Shown one piece after another: positions 9,559-19,344 of a stretch of DNA of 64,000 nt. Where the stretch lies: assembly GCF_900635815.1 (NCBI RefSeq), contig NZ_LR134173.1:3318001-3382000 (forward strand). The letters run 5' to 3'. The notes under the pieces were generated by a model that worked only from the letters and a program-made list of their open reading frames with translations, did no database searches and had not been told where the DNA came from. How positions within the stretch are numbered: position 1 is the stretch's first letter; the number at the start of each line of letters is the position of its first letter. The translations under genes were made by a program, and so were the position numbers. The stretch comes from Legionella cherrii. GTDB lineage: Bacteria; Pseudomonadota; Gammaproteobacteria; Legionellales; Legionellaceae.

Positions 9559-11768
9559 GAATAATCATTCAAGGACAAGTCCAAGGTGTTGGCTTTAGAC
9601 CTTGTGTGTACCGAATCGCCAAACATCTTGCGCTCACAGGTTGGATCCAAAATAATGCTGAGGGGGTATTGATTGAAGTACAAGGGGTTTTGGCCTATCA
9701 ATTTATTGCTCATTTACAAGAACATCTACCCCCGCTTGCCAAAGTATATCAAATTCAATCTGAAACGATTCCCTTAAAACACAATGAAAAAGTCTTTGAA
9801 ATTATTGAAAGTCAAAAAGGTAAAGTAAATACCCTTATTACCCCTGATGCGAGCATTTGCACCCAATGCTTAGACGAACTGTTTGATCCTCAAAGCCGCT
9901 ATTTCCGCTACCCTTTCTTGAATTGTACGCATTGCGGCCCCCGGTTCACAATCACCCGAAGTCTTCCCTATGATCGCCATCAAACCTCGATGGATTTGTT
10001 TCCTTTATGTCTGGATTGCCAAGCAGATTACAACGACCCTGAAAACCGACGCTACCATGCCCAACCGACAGCCTGTATGCATTGTGGTCCTCAACTTTCA
10101 TTACCCGTGGAGGAAATTGCCCAATCTATTACACAAGGCGAAATCATTGCGCTCAAAGGTTTGGGCGGATATCAACTCATTTGTGATGCGCGTAATGAAG
10201 AAGCGGTAGCCAAGTTGCGCATAAGAAAGAACCGAGACGAGAAACCTTTTGCCCTTATGGTCGCCAACAGCTTCAGTGCGGAACGGCTTGTCACAATGAA
10301 TCAGCAAGAACGTGATTTATTAGAGAGTATTGCGCGTCCCATTGTATTGCTCAAAAAAAATGATGTATTGAATACGTACAGTCCTGCAATTGCTCCAGGA
10401 TTAAATACCTTGGGTATTATGCTTCCATATACTCCATTACATTATTTACTGTTCAATGCTCTTGCTGGAAATAAAAACGGTTGTGCGTGGTTAAATGAGT
10501 ATCAAAATACCTTATTAGTAATCACCAGTGCCAACTTAGGCGGCGACCCCCTAATTATTGAAGACCATAGTGCCGAACAGCAACTCAATCACATCGCCGA
10601 TAAAATAATTTCCTATAACCGCCAAATTATCACTCGTGTCGATGATTCGGTCATTCGCGTAGTAAGTCATGGTCCTCAATTTATTCGCCGCTCTCGAGGT
10701 TTTGTACCAACTCCCATCCAGCTCTCGCATGAAATTCCACCCACTTTGGCAGTAGGCGGACATTTAAAAAATACCTTCTGTATTACTCGTGGTGATGAAG
10801 CATTTGTTTCTCAACATATTGGCAGTTTAAACAATAAAGCAACTATTGAGTTCTTTCATGAATCATTAAAGCATTTGCTGCGTTTTCTCGATCTAACCCC
10901 AGAACGAATTGCTCATGATTTGCACCCTGATTTTTACACCACCCATTTTGCCCAACATTATGGAATTCCTGCTTTTGCCATTCAACACCATCATGCCCAT
11001 TTAGCTTCAGTTATTGCGGAGCACGGGATTAAACAAAAGGCCTTAGGACTTGCGCTTGATGGGTATGGATACGGTATCCATGGTGAAGCTTGGGGGGGAG
11101 AACTTTTTCTATTAGAACATTCAACCTGTACTCGGTTAGGATCTTTTTTACCTCTTTTACAACCCGGTGGAGAAATTGCAGCACGGGAGCCCTGGCGAAT
11201 GGCAGCCAGCGTTTTGCATCATTTGGGCCGTAGCAATGAAATTAGCGAACGATTTTCAAATCATCCCCAAGCGCACATTATCCATCAACTGCTGAATAGA
11301 AGAATAAATAGCCCGAGCACAAGCAGTTGTGGTCGCTTGTTTGATGCAGTAAGTGCCTTATTGGGAATTCAATTGATTTCGCACTATGAAGGTCAGGCTG
11401 CAATGCGTTTAGAAAGCATGGTCACTCAAGTACAAATACTCCCCAATGGATGGCAAATAAAAGAGGGTTTTTTTGATATGATGCCTACCCTAAACGTATT
11501 AGCTAATCGATGTGAGCCGATAACTGGTGCGAATCTTTTTCATGGAACACTCATTGCTGGTCTTGCAGCATGGATTACGGGAATCTGTCGAGAAAGAAAA
11601 ATTGATGTGGTAATATTAAGCGGAGGTTGTTTTTTAAATCCAATATTAGCCGAAGGATTAATCACCACGTTAAGTGAATCAGATATCACCTCTTTTTTAC
11701 CACGTGCTCTTCCACCCAATGATGGAGGAATTTCCCTCGGACAAGCGTGGATTGCTGGGAATTTATAA
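9546..11768 (+). CDS. hypF: Carbamoyltransferase HypF
   Basis: Makes the carbamoyl group that becomes the CN ligands of the NiFe site. Domains in order: acylphosphatase (about 1-90, GQVQGVGFRPCVYRIA), two zinc fingers (CTQC, CTHCG, CLDC and CMHCG, about 105-185), a YrdC-like domain (about 195-380) and a Kae1-like carbamoyltransferase domain with HHHAH (about 480) and a C-terminal LSGGCF. Length is about 740 aa. The start at 9546 was chosen because the acylphosphatase fold begins there; an earlier in-frame start would lie inside hypB. All key motifs are intact. A family B repeat follows, separating it from hypC. Confidence 0.94.
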   Translation: MDRLRIIIQGQVQGVGFRPCVYRIAKHLALTGWIQNNAEGVLIEVQGVLAYQFIAHLQEHLPPLAKVYQIQSETIPLKHNEKVFEIIESQKGKVNTLITPDASICTQCLDELFDPQSRYFRYPFLNCTHCGPRFTITRSLPYDRHQTSMDLFPLCLDCQADYNDPENRRYHAQPTACMHCGPQLSLPVEEIAQSITQGEIIALKGLGGYQLICDARNEEAVAKLRIRKNRDEKPFALMVANSFSAERLVTMNQQERDLLESIARPIVLLKKNDVLNTYSPAIAPGLNTLGIMLPYTPLHYLLFNALAGNKNGCAWLNEYQNTLLVITSANLGGDPLIIEDHSAEQQLNHIADKIISYNRQIITRVDDSVIRVVSHGPQFIRRSRGFVPTPIQLSHEIPPTLAVGGHLKNTFCITRGDEAFVSQHIGSLNNKATIEFFHESLKHLLRFLDLTPERIAHDLHPDFYTTHFAQHYGIPAFAIQHHHAHLASVIAEHGIKQKALGLALDGYGYGIHGEAWGGELFLLEHSTCTRLGSFLPLLQPGGEIAAREPWRMAASVLHHLGRSNEISERFSNHPQAHIIHQLLNRRINSPSTSSCGRLFDAVSALLGIQLISHYEGQAAMRLESMVTQVQILPNGWQIKEGFFDMMPTLNVLANRCEPITGANLFHGTLIAGLAAWITGICRERKIDVVILSGGCFLNPILAEGLITTLSESDITSFLPRALPPNDGGISLGQAWIAGNL

Positions 11769-11810
11769 CCATAACAGGGCTCTATGAGCTTTTCCCTTCT
11801 CCTTTATCCT

Positions 11811-11892
11811 CGTCATCCCGAGCGTAGCCAGGGATCTCCTTCGGAAACACTGTGCCAAAGCAAGGGATCCCTGGCTACGCTCGGGATGACGA
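11811..11892. repeat. Family B palindromic repeat, copy 1
   Basis: Long, nearly perfect inverted repeat: CGTCATCCCGAGCGTAGCC and AGGGATC at one end, mirrored by GGGATCC and GGCTACGCTCGGGATGACG at the other, with a short central loop. It lies between hypF and hypC inside the hydrogenase locus. Related copies are at 30326-30410 and 52644-52726, with fragments at 44212 and near 58309. Confidence 0.8.
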
Positions 11893-11957
11893 AGATTGAG
11901 GAGTAGCTGCCCGCCGGGCAGATGAAGGTTAAGATATTATAAAAAAAAGGATAACTT

Positions 11958-12185
11958 ATGTGTTTGGCGTTACCTGCACGAATTACTCAAATTCTTGATG
12001 ATGACAAAGTCCTGGTGAATATAGGTGGCATCACTAAAGAAATCTCAACTGCATTATTAGACAAAGTCGTTCTGGGAGATTATGTCATTATTCATGTTGG
12101 CTACGCTTTAACACGACTCGATGAGCATGAAGCTCAGAACACTTTAAATTTATTTGCGCAAATGGCGAAGGATGAATCCTTATGA
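11958..12185 (+). CDS. hypC: Hydrogenase maturation chaperone HypC
   Basis: Small chaperone (75 aa) that carries the Fe(CN)2CO unit with HypD and hands it to the large subunit. It starts MCLALP, whose Cys2 is the essential ligand. The rest matches the HupF/HypC family (GDYVIIHVGYAL). The ribosome binding site is AAGGATA. Its end overlaps hypD by the 4-nt ATGA type of coupling. Confidence 0.95.
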   Translation: MCLALPARITQILDDDKVLVNIGGITKEISTALLDKVVLGDYVIIHVGYALTRLDEHEAQNTLNLFAQMAKDESL

Positions 12186-13285
12186 AATATATCGAAGAAT
12201 TCAGGAATGCCGATTTTGCAAAAGCACTAGCCAGAGAAATTGCTGCACACGTTGCTCCGGATCGACATTATCAGTTTATGGAGTTTTGCGGGGGGCATAC
12301 CCACGCCATTCATCGGTATGGAATACCCAGTTTGTTACCAAAAAATGTGGAACTGATCCATGGCCCAGGATGTCCAGTCTGCATATTACCAATGGCAATC
12401 ACAGACAAAGCCATGGCATTGGCATCATTACCCCATGTTATTCTCTGCAGTTATGCAGACATGTTGCGAGTCCCGGGTTCAGGACAAAAAAATCTATTAC
12501 ACGCCAAGGCAACGGGAGCTGATGTGCGGATGATTTATTCGGCAAGTGATGCACTTAAAATTGCCAAAGAAAATCCGCAAAAAGAAATCATATTTTTTGC
12601 TATTGGCTTTGAAACCACAACGCCCCCCACTGCCGTAATTATCCAGCAGGCGCGTAAACTGAACCTCAAAAATTTTAGCGTTTTTTGTAATCATGTTTTA
12701 ACACCGGTCCCCATGGACCACTTGCTGCAATCGAATGACGTCACACTCGATGGATTTGTTGGCCCAGCTCATGTCAGCATTATCATTGGCAGTCAATCTT
12801 ATGAATCAGTGTGCAAAAAATACAATAAGCCCATCGTGATTTCCGGCTTTGAACCTCTGGATTTACTGCACTCCATTTTAATGTTAATTCAACAAATCAA
12901 TGAAAAAAGGTGTGAGGTAGAAATTCAATATACTCGTGCCGTAAATCGCGAAGGAAATTTACTTTCGCAACAAATAATGGCTGACGTATTTGAATTACGT
13001 GATCAATTTGAGTGGCGTGGTTTAGGATTTATTCCTCAAAGTGCTTTAAAAATCAGAGCAGAATATGCTGAATTCGATGCGGAGCAACGTTTTGATATCC
13101 CTGATTTTGTCTCTCAAGAACACAAACAGTGTATTTGTGGTGACGTACTTCGCGGTGTAAAGAAACCCATGGAATGTAAATTATTTGCCAAAGTATGTGC
13201 CCCTGAGAATCCACTGGGCTCCTGTATGGTGTCTTCGGAAGGTGCATGTGCCGCAGTATATGCTTATGGACGGATGAATGGATGA
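12182..13285 (+). CDS. hypD: Hydrogenase maturation protein HypD
   Basis: Iron-sulfur scaffold on which the Fe(CN)2CO group is assembled with HypC and HypE. FCGGHTHAI (about residue 40) and GPGCPVC (about 67-73) are the conserved Cys motifs. A Cys-rich C-terminal part (CICGDV, CKLFAKVC and CMVSSEGAC) binds the 4Fe-4S cluster. Length 367 aa is typical. It overlaps hypC and hypE at both ends by 4 nt. Confidence 0.95.
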   Translation: MKYIEEFRNADFAKALAREIAAHVAPDRHYQFMEFCGGHTHAIHRYGIPSLLPKNVELIHGPGCPVCILPMAITDKAMALASLPHVILCSYADMLRVPGSGQKNLLHAKATGADVRMIYSASDALKIAKENPQKEIIFFAIGFETTTPPTAVIIQQARKLNLKNFSVFCNHVLTPVPMDHLLQSNDVTLDGFVGPAHVSIIIGSQSYESVCKKYNKPIVISGFEPLDLLHSILMLIQQINEKRCEVEIQYTRAVNREGNLLSQQIMADVFELRDQFEWRGLGFIPQSALKIRAEYAEFDAEQRFDIPDFVSQEHKQCICGDVLRGVKKPMECKLFAKVCAPENPLGSCMVSSEGACAAVYAYGRMNG

Positions 13286-14340
13286 CTGAAGCAATCATAA
13301 CGAATATACCAAAAACACCGAAACTTAATGTTCGAGAAGGAGTTATTAATTTAACTCATGGTAGCGGTGGACGTGCTATGACTCAATTAATCGAGCAAAT
13401 GTTTTTAGCTGCTTTCGATAATCAGTGGCTTGCTGCAAGAAATGATCAAGCCTGTTTTTCAATATCTGCAGGTCGAATGGTCATGACTACAGATGCCCAT
13501 GTCATTTCTCCTTTATTTTTTCCAGGCGGCAATATTGGCTCTTTATCGGTGCATGGAACAGTGAACGACGTTGTGATGTCCGGTGCCAAACCCTTATACT
13601 TATCTGCCAGTTTTATCCTCGAAGAAGGATTTCCATTAGCGGATTTACAAAAGATCGTCGAAGCGATGGCTGTGGCAGCACAACAAGCGAATGTTGCCAT
13701 CATTACAGGCGATACAAAAGTAGTCGAACGAGGGAAAGGAGACGGTGTATTTATAACCACTACGGGAATAGGCATAGTTCCTGAGGGAGTTCATATTTCC
13801 GGAGACAAGGCCAAACCAGGTGATCGGGTCTTGATTAGCGGGTTCATGGGCGATCATGGAGTTGCGATTATGGCCCATCGAAATAACTTGCAATTTCAAA
13901 CCGAAATTCAATCGGATACTGCGTCACTTCATGATTTGGTCTCTTGCATGGTGGATGCAGTACCTGACATTCATTGTTTACGTGATCCTACACGCGGGGG
14001 TCTGGCAACCACATTAAATGAATTGGCGATACAATCCAAAGTTGGATTTATGATTGAAGAAAATAAAATCCCTATTCGCACTGAAGTTGCCGGTGCATGC
14101 GAGTTATTAGGGCTTGATGCGTTATATGTCGCAAATGAAGGGAAATTAGTTGCCGTGTGCGCTGCTCATGATGCCGATAGATTATTGGCTGTAATGCGAG
14201 CACATCCTTTGGGAGTACATGCAGAAATCATAGGGGAAGTGATTGAAGATCCACACCATTTTGTGCAGCTTAAAACAAAACTTGGAGGCATGAGAATTGT
14301 CGATTGGTTGGCGGGTGAACAATTACCACGAATTTGTTAA
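13282..14340 (+). CDS. hypE: Hydrogenase maturation protein HypE
   Basis: Dehydrates the carbamoyl group supplied by HypF to a thiocyanate bound to its C-terminal Cys. The protein ends PRIC, the conserved terminal motif with that Cys. The PurM-like ATP-binding motif LTHGSGGRAM lies near the N-terminus, and TRGGLATTLNELA in the second half. The ATG at 13282 overlaps the hypD stop (ATGA) and gives about 352 aa, the usual size. It closes the hyp run; a family A repeat follows. Confidence 0.95.
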   Translation: MTEAIITNIPKTPKLNVREGVINLTHGSGGRAMTQLIEQMFLAAFDNQWLAARNDQACFSISAGRMVMTTDAHVISPLFFPGGNIGSLSVHGTVNDVVMSGAKPLYLSASFILEEGFPLADLQKIVEAMAVAAQQANVAIITGDTKVVERGKGDGVFITTTGIGIVPEGVHISGDKAKPGDRVLISGFMGDHGVAIMAHRNNLQFQTEIQSDTASLHDLVSCMVDAVPDIHCLRDPTRGGLATTLNELAIQSKVGFMIEENKIPIRTEVAGACELLGLDALYVANEGKLVAVCAAHDADRLLAVMRAHPLGVHAEIIGEVIEDPHHFVQLKTKLGGMRIVDWLAGEQLPRIC

Positions 14341-14356
14341 TGTTAACTAATTTAGG

Positions 14357-14467
14357 GAATATCCCTTCTCCCCAAGGGAAAAGGTGCCCTTTAGGGCGGA
14401 TGAGGACATTAATTGCGATTAAATGAACCCTCACCCCCGCCCCTCTCCCACAAGCGGGAGAGGGGAT
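14357..14467. repeat. Family A palindromic repeat, copy 3
   Basis: The module CTTCTCCCC with GGTGCCC, TAGGGC and GGATGAGG is followed by CCCTCACCCCCGCCCCTCTC and its mirror GGGAGAGGGG. It sits between hypE and hydB, so it splits the accessory and structural parts of the hydrogenase locus and may lower readthrough. Confidence 0.75.
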
Positions 14468-14520
14468 CTCTTCAACTTAATGGCAGTGACATGGTGCTGC
14501 ACCCAGGTTAAAGGAATTTT

Positions 14521-15663
14521 ATGACAGCAAATAAAATAAGCTATTTCATGCCTTATTTGACATTGCAGAAGTTATTGGACTCACTGCACGATGCAGGATA
14601 CTCCTGTGTAGGCCCTCAAGTACGCGATGGAGCGATTGTTTATGATGTGTTACAACATGTCGATCAATTACCTTGGGGCATCCGTGAACACCAAAACCCT
14701 GGAAGTTATCAATTAGAAAAAATTAAGGAACATAAAGCATTTGCCTTTGCAAATGGTCCGCAAGCAATTAAACCACTTCTATTCAAGCCCCAAGAAACCG
14801 TATGGAAAGTAGAACGTAACCAGGAAGGAAAATTAATTTTTCAACCCCATCAAGCAGAAGAACAACCGATTGCGATTATTGGCGCTCGTTCTTGTGATTT
14901 AGCGGCAATGAGTATTCAAGATAAAGTGTTTATTGAGAGTGCGCATCCCGATCCTCGTTATAAAAAGCGTCGTGAGCAGTTATTGGTTATTGCGGTCAAT
15001 TGTTCTTATTCTTCAAATAATTGTTTTTGTGTTTCCGCAGGAACTGGACCCGAAGTCAGAAATCCTTTTGATATTCTGCTGACTGAAATCGATGATGGAT
15101 TCGTGATCCAAACTGGCAGCGAACGGGGTCAAGCAATCATTTCCAATTTACATTTACCCAAAGCGAAAGCCGAACAAAGTAAAAAAGCCAGTCACAATGT
15201 GGAACAGGCGGCAGCAATGCAAACTAAAAGAATTCCCTTAGATAATAAGCAGGGTTTACGGGATTTATTATTTGCCAATTTAAATCACTCAAGATGGGAC
15301 GATGTAGCACAAAGATGTTTATCATGTGGTAATTGCACCTCTGTGTGTCCTACCTGTTTTTGTCATAGTGAGGTAGAAAAGCCCAGTTTAGATGGTACAA
15401 GCAGCGAACATCAGCGCGAATGGGATTCTTGTTTTACCGCAGGCCATAGCTATTTAAGCGGTAAAGTCATTCGTGACGATACCCATAAACGCTACAGACA
15501 ATGGTTGACTCATAAGGTAGGTAGTTGGTTTGATCAGTTTGATACGAGTGGTTGTGTAGGCTGTGGCCGTTGTGTTACCTGGTGTCCTGTCGGTATTGAT
15601 ATTACCGAAGAACTCGCAGCGATTTCTGGTGAATCCAATATAAGGATTAAAGAAAGTGACTAA
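14521..15663 (+). CDS. hydB: Group 3b hydrogenase beta subunit (4Fe-4S electron transfer)
   Basis: Iron-sulfur subunit of a cytoplasmic sulfhydrogenase-type [NiFe] hydrogenase that passes electrons between the small subunit and the flavin subunit. Two ferredoxin-like motifs can be seen: [14 protein letters not shown] from about residue 266 and [12 protein letters not shown] from about residue 345, plus an upstream Cys cluster ([11 protein letters not shown]). It is related to anaerobic sulfite reductase subunit A. Length is 380 aa. The gene order beta-gamma-delta-alpha matches the hydBGDA order known from Pyrococcus. It overlaps hydG by 8 nt. Confidence 0.88.
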   Translation: MTANKISYFMPYLTLQKLLDSLHDAGYSCVGPQVRDGAIVYDVLQHVDQLPWGIREHQNPGSYQLEKIKEHKAFAFANGPQAIKPLLFKPQETVWKVERNQEGKLIFQPHQAEEQPIAIIGARSCDLAAMSIQDKVFIESAHPDPRYKKRREQLLVIAVNCSYSSNNCFCVSAGTGPEVRNPFDILLTEIDDGFVIQTGSERGQAIISNLHLPKAKAEQSKKASHNVEQAAAMQTKRIPLDNKQGLRDLLFANLNHSRWDDVAQRCLSCGNCTSVCPTCFCHSEVEKPSLDGTSSEHQREWDSCFTAGHSYLSGKVIRDDTHKRYRQWLTHKVGSWFDQFDTSGCVGCGRCVTWCPVGIDITEELAAISGESNIRIKESD

Positions 15664-16501
15664 ACTCATTCCCGATCCCTATGTTCCACTTGAAGCGATC
15701 ATTGTAGAAAAAACGGAGGAATCTTCTTCAATTTTTACCCTGCATTTGCGTTTTCTTGACCCAGTCCATCAGGAACGATTTCTGTTTTACCCAGGTCAAT
15801 TTAATATGCTCTATCTGTATGGCGTCGGGGAAGTCGCAATTTCCATTGTCTCTGATCCGGAAAAAAAGAATATTTTAACGCATACCATTCGTGCTATAGG
15901 CAGAGTGACCAAAGCATTACAAAAACTTCAACCCGGAGATCGAATAGGAATTCGAGGACCCTATGGACGAGGTTGGCCACTTGCTCAAGCAGAAGGCAAA
16001 GATGTTGTGGTACTTACAGGGGGGCTAGGTTGTGCTCCCTCTGTTTCCATTATTGAATTCATTCTGGCTCGCCGAGAACAATACGGCCATTTAAGCATCC
16101 TGCAAGGCGTGAAGCACAGCGATGATTTTATTTTTAGAAAACAGTATGCAATTTGGCAAAAATCACCTAATACTGTAATTCATATCGCTGCAGATCAGGC
16201 CGGACCTAAATGGCCATGGGCTATAGGTTATGTTACGGATATGATTAATCAACTTAATCTAAATCCAGTAAATACCCTCGTGATGATGTGTGGGCCGGAA
16301 ATGATGATGAATAATGCAGTCAAGATACTCACACAACGAGGAATTTCAGAACATGACATTTATCTAAGCATGGAACGAAATATGGAGTGTGGTATCGGGC
16401 AATGCGGCCATTGCCAATATGGAGGGTTTTTTATTTGTAAAGATGGCCCTGTATTTGCCTATTCAGAAATCAAAGAATTATTTAATGAACCAGGGTTTTA
16501 G
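15656..16501 (+). CDS. hydG: Group 3b hydrogenase gamma subunit (FAD/NAD(P)H reductase)
   Basis: Flavin subunit that reduces or oxidises NAD(P)(H). Residues 1-110 form the FAD-binding barrel (YPGQFNMLY and GPYGRGW), 115-230 the nucleotide-binding domain ([15 protein letters not shown] and MMCGPEMMM), and the C-terminal part binds a 2Fe-2S cluster through Cys245, Cys250, Cys253 and Cys261. It resembles dihydroorotate dehydrogenase electron-transfer subunits and AsrB, but the context fixes it as hydrogenase gamma. It begins with GTG inside the end of hydB, implying coupled translation. Length 281 aa is typical. Confidence 0.88.
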   Translation: MTKLIPDPYVPLEAIIVEKTEESSSIFTLHLRFLDPVHQERFLFYPGQFNMLYLYGVGEVAISIVSDPEKKNILTHTIRAIGRVTKALQKLQPGDRIGIRGPYGRGWPLAQAEGKDVVVLTGGLGCAPSVSIIEFILARREQYGHLSILQGVKHSDDFIFRKQYAIWQKSPNTVIHIAADQAGPKWPWAIGYVTDMINQLNLNPVNTLVMMCGPEMMMNNAVKILTQRGISEHDIYLSMERNMECGIGQCGHCQYGGFFICKDGPVFAYSEIKELFNEPGF

Positions 16502-16503
16502 CG

Positions 16504-17226
16504 ATGATGAAACCACGATTGGCGGTACATAAATTTACATCCTGCGATGGATGCCAATTGGCCTTTTTAAATGCCGGAGAGGCCTTACTCACTCTATCTG
16601 AATTAGTGGATATGGTGCATTTTTCGGAAGCTGGAGCCGTTGATCTTGAAGCAAAAGTAGATATTGCCTTCGTTGAAGGCAGCATTTCCACTCCAGATGA
16701 AGAACTACGTATTAAAAAAATTCGTGAACAGAGCCAATTCATCATTACCATTGGTGCTTGTGCTACCGCAGGAGGCATTCAGGCTTTACGTCATTTTGCG
16801 GATTCCAAAGAATGGGTCAGTAGTATTTATGCATCTCCCGAATACATTCAAAGCTTAAGCACTTCCACACCCATTTCACATCATGTGAAAGTGGATTGGG
16901 AGTTATGGGGCTGCCCGGTAAATAGCAATCAAGTATTAGAAGCAATTCGTTTTTTATTATCCAATACGACACCACGCATCAAACAAGATTCTGAATGTAT
17001 GGAATGCAAACGCAAAGGGAATGTTTGTGTTTTGGTTACCCAAAAACAACCCTGTATGGGCCCTGTAACCCAATTAGGCTGCGGTTCTCTTTGTCCCTCA
17101 GTAGGACGAGGCTGTTATGCGTGCTATGGCCCAAAAGAAAATCCAAATCCCCACTCCTTGGGTAACTGGTTTGAACAGCTTGGTTTAATCCAAGGAAGCC
17201 ATTGCGCAAAAATTTTTGCATATTAA
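16504..17226 (+). CDS. hydD: Group 3b hydrogenase small (delta) subunit
   Basis: Small [NiFe]-hydrogenase subunit with the proximal iron-sulfur cluster. FTSCDGCQL (Cys14 and Cys17), IGACATAGG, WGCPVN and a C-terminal Cys-rich segment (CMECKRKGNVC, CMGP, LGCGSLCP and GCYACYGP) provide ligands for up to three clusters. Length 240 aa fits soluble group 3 small subunits, and there is no Tat signal. It begins 2 nt after the hydG stop. The frame is fully intact, unlike hydA just downstream. Confidence 0.9.
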   Translation: MMKPRLAVHKFTSCDGCQLAFLNAGEALLTLSELVDMVHFSEAGAVDLEAKVDIAFVEGSISTPDEELRIKKIREQSQFIITIGACATAGGIQALRHFADSKEWVSSIYASPEYIQSLSTSTPISHHVKVDWELWGCPVNSNQVLEAIRFLLSNTTPRIKQDSECMECKRKGNVCVLVTQKQPCMGPVTQLGCGSLCPSVGRGCYACYGPKENPNPHSLGNWFEQLGLIQGSHCAKIFAY

Positions 17227-17285
17227 TAATCAAGCCCCTGCATTTAACAAAGCAGGAGCTTATTTTAAGGGAATTAAAATCAGCA

Positions 17286-18579
17286 ATGAGTAACACCATT
17301 TCCATTAATGTTCCTATTTTGGCGGCGCGTTGAAGGTGAAGGAGCACTTGAACTGCACATTCGTAACAGTAAAATCAGCAAACTCCAATTAAAAATTTAT
17401 GAACCGCCAAGATTGTTTGAAAAATTTCTCGAAGGTAGAAGTTATGCTGAGGTTCTGGATCTTGTAGCACGGATCTGTGGTATATGTCCTGTTGCTTATC
17501 AAATGAGCGCAACCCAAGCAATCGAACAGTGTTTTGGTCTACAACCCTCCCTTGGGTACGGGAGATGCGCCGCCTCTTTTACTGCGGTGAATGGCTGGAA
17601 AGCCATAGCATGCACATTCATTTTTTAGCATTACCCGATTTTTTGGGGTTTAAATCAGCACCTGAAATGGCAAAAAGTTATCCTGAAGAGGTACGACGGG
17701 GAATTCGTTTGCAATCATTTGGTAATGATTTGATCAAATTATTTGGTGGTCGTTCGGTTCATCCAGTGGGAGCTTGTGTAGGCGGATTTTATAAAGCACC
17801 CTCTCCGATGCAAATCAATGCTCTATTGGAAAAAGCAAAAGCACGCATTGAAGATTGGCGACGCATTAATTCGCTGGCTGGCAGAACGTTCCTTTCCAGA
17901 TAATTCTCATGAGTTTACCTATGTCTCACTTTATCATCCTACAGAATATCCATTCAACGAGGGCAGACTAGTCTCCAATCATGGCTTAAATATCAGCATC
18001 GAGGAATTTGATGCCTACTTCAAGGAAAGCCAAGTCCCCTACTCTACCGCCTTGCATTGTTTATTACAAAATAAGCCTTACTTGGTAGGACCTCTAGCAC
18101 GAGTGAACAATTGTTTTGGTCACCTGCCTGCTCCTATTCATCTTCTTTTACAGGAATTAAAAATAAACTTCCCTTCCCGTAATATGTACCACAGTATTTT
18201 TGCTCGCGCCGTTGAAATCTATTTTTGTGTTTTAGAATCCATACGCATTATGGAACAGTATGAGCTCCCCAAAGAATCACATCCTGAAATTAAACCGCGT
18301 GCCGGAACAGGATTTGGGTGTACTGAAGCGCCTAGAGGTACTTTGTGGCAACATATTCAATTAGATGCCCAGGGACAAGTAAAATCTGCGCGTATCGTGC
18401 CACCAACCAGCCAAAATCAGGCACGGATTGAAGAGGATTTACATCGTTCCCTGGTACAATATGGCCTTGACCAAAATGAAGAGTCATTACGTGCTTACAG
18501 TGAAATGATCATTCGCAATTATGATCCTTGTATTTCCTGTTCCACTCATTTTTTAACGATTAAAGTGAATCGAGAATGA
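17286..18579 (+). pseudogene. hydA: Group 3b hydrogenase large (catalytic) subunit, three frameshifts
   Basis: NiFe active-site subunit. The reading starts at the ATG at 17286 ([13 protein letters not shown]), but an extra G near 17323-17326 ends it after 15 codons. The frame continuing from about 17326 reads [10 protein letters not shown] and RICGICP (the N-terminal CxxC). A one-base loss near 17548-17556 moves it again ([16 protein letters not shown]), and one extra base near 17857-17861 restores the third frame (LIRWLAER, then DPCISCSTH). The corrected gene would encode about 430 aa, the normal size. Both CxxC motifs and the C-terminal tail after His, to be removed by the protease, are kept, and there are no other stops. 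Either it is a young pseudogene or the assembly has indel errors. Confidence 0.85.
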
Positions 18580-19049
18580 AGGTCATCAAAGTACTAGGAA
18601 TTGGTTCCCCTTTTGGTGATGATCAGGCAGGTTGGAAGGTAGCAAATGCTTTAAAACACCAGCTATCAAAACATCCTCATCTTGCTCCCTTTTTACTCAT
18701 TGAAAACCATGATCGGCCAGGTGTGCGACTCATTGAGCTAATGAGTGGATTCAATACTGTTTTTATCATTGATGCAGTCAAATCAGGGAGTGCCATTGGC
18801 TCCATTCATCGATTTAAAAATGAATCGATCCTCGATTCAGAAAATAGGTTCTCAACCCATGGTATCAGCATCCTCCAAACACTTCATTTAGCCCGTGCTC
18901 TTGATGAGTTACCTGCAGACCTTTTATTTTATGGAATCGAAATTGATGCAATTACGCTGGATGAAACACTTTCCCCTCAGATAGAAAAAGCAATTGCCGA
19001 GGTGACGCGCCGATTGATAAATGACCTAGTTACTGCTTATGAAGCCTAG
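18576..19049 (+). CDS. Hydrogenase maturation protease (HyaD/HybD/HoxW-like)
   Basis: Endopeptidase that trims the C-terminal tail of the large subunit once Ni is inserted. GIGSPFGDDQAGW at the N-terminus, ENHDRPGVRL and IDAVKSG in the middle, and STHGISILQTL follow the family, with acidic residues in the places that sense Ni. Length is 157 aa. The start overlaps the hydA stop (ATGA), so expression is coupled to the large subunit it processes. Its frame is intact, which argues that loss of hydA, if real, is recent. Confidence 0.9.
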   Translation: MKVIKVLGIGSPFGDDQAGWKVANALKHQLSKHPHLAPFLLIENHDRPGVRLIELMSGFNTVFIIDAVKSGSAIGSIHRFKNESILDSENRFSTHGISILQTLHLARALDELPADLLFYGIEIDAITLDETLSPQIEKAIAEVTRRLINDLVTAYEA

Positions 19050-19098
19050 CATGAAACCCTTATCAAGCTCGATACGGGATCTTTTTTAATCTGTTTAT

Positions 19099-19344
19099 TT
19101 AGTGCTTTGTTTTTTCTTTAGCAGCGTCGCCAAACAGCCAATCCGTGCTCACCTCAAGTTCATCAGCAATTCTTTGCATCGTGTTGTCATCGAATGCCAC
19201 AACACCATGCAGGAGCGCTTCAATTTTAAACTTGGGTAACTGAAACATCTTTGAACATGCTTGAACACGCTCTGTCATTAATTCAGGAACACCCAATTCA
19301 TCAAGCTCATAGTTCAAACGTTCAGTTAATTTTTTGTTTGACAT
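19099..19344 (-). CDS. Small HTH protein, XRE-like
   Basis: An 81-aa protein whose second half fits a Cro/cI-type helix-turn-helix: KFKIEALLHG, then DDNTMQRIADELEVSTDWLFG. The N-terminal half looks helical and may help dimerisation. A good ribosome binding site (AAGGAGAC) precedes the start. It faces the end of the hydrogenase locus and is divergent from the calpain-like gene, so either could be its target, but nothing in the sequence shows which. Confidence 0.7.
   Translation of the reverse strand: MSNKKLTERLNYELDELGVPELMTERVQACSKMFQLPKFKIEALLHGVVAFDDNTMQRIADELEVSTDWLFGDAAKEKTKH

Noticed and set aside
17286..17903. Programmed ribosomal frameshifting in hydA
   Set aside because: Three shifts in different directions would be needed and no slippery heptamer with a following structure is seen at any of them.
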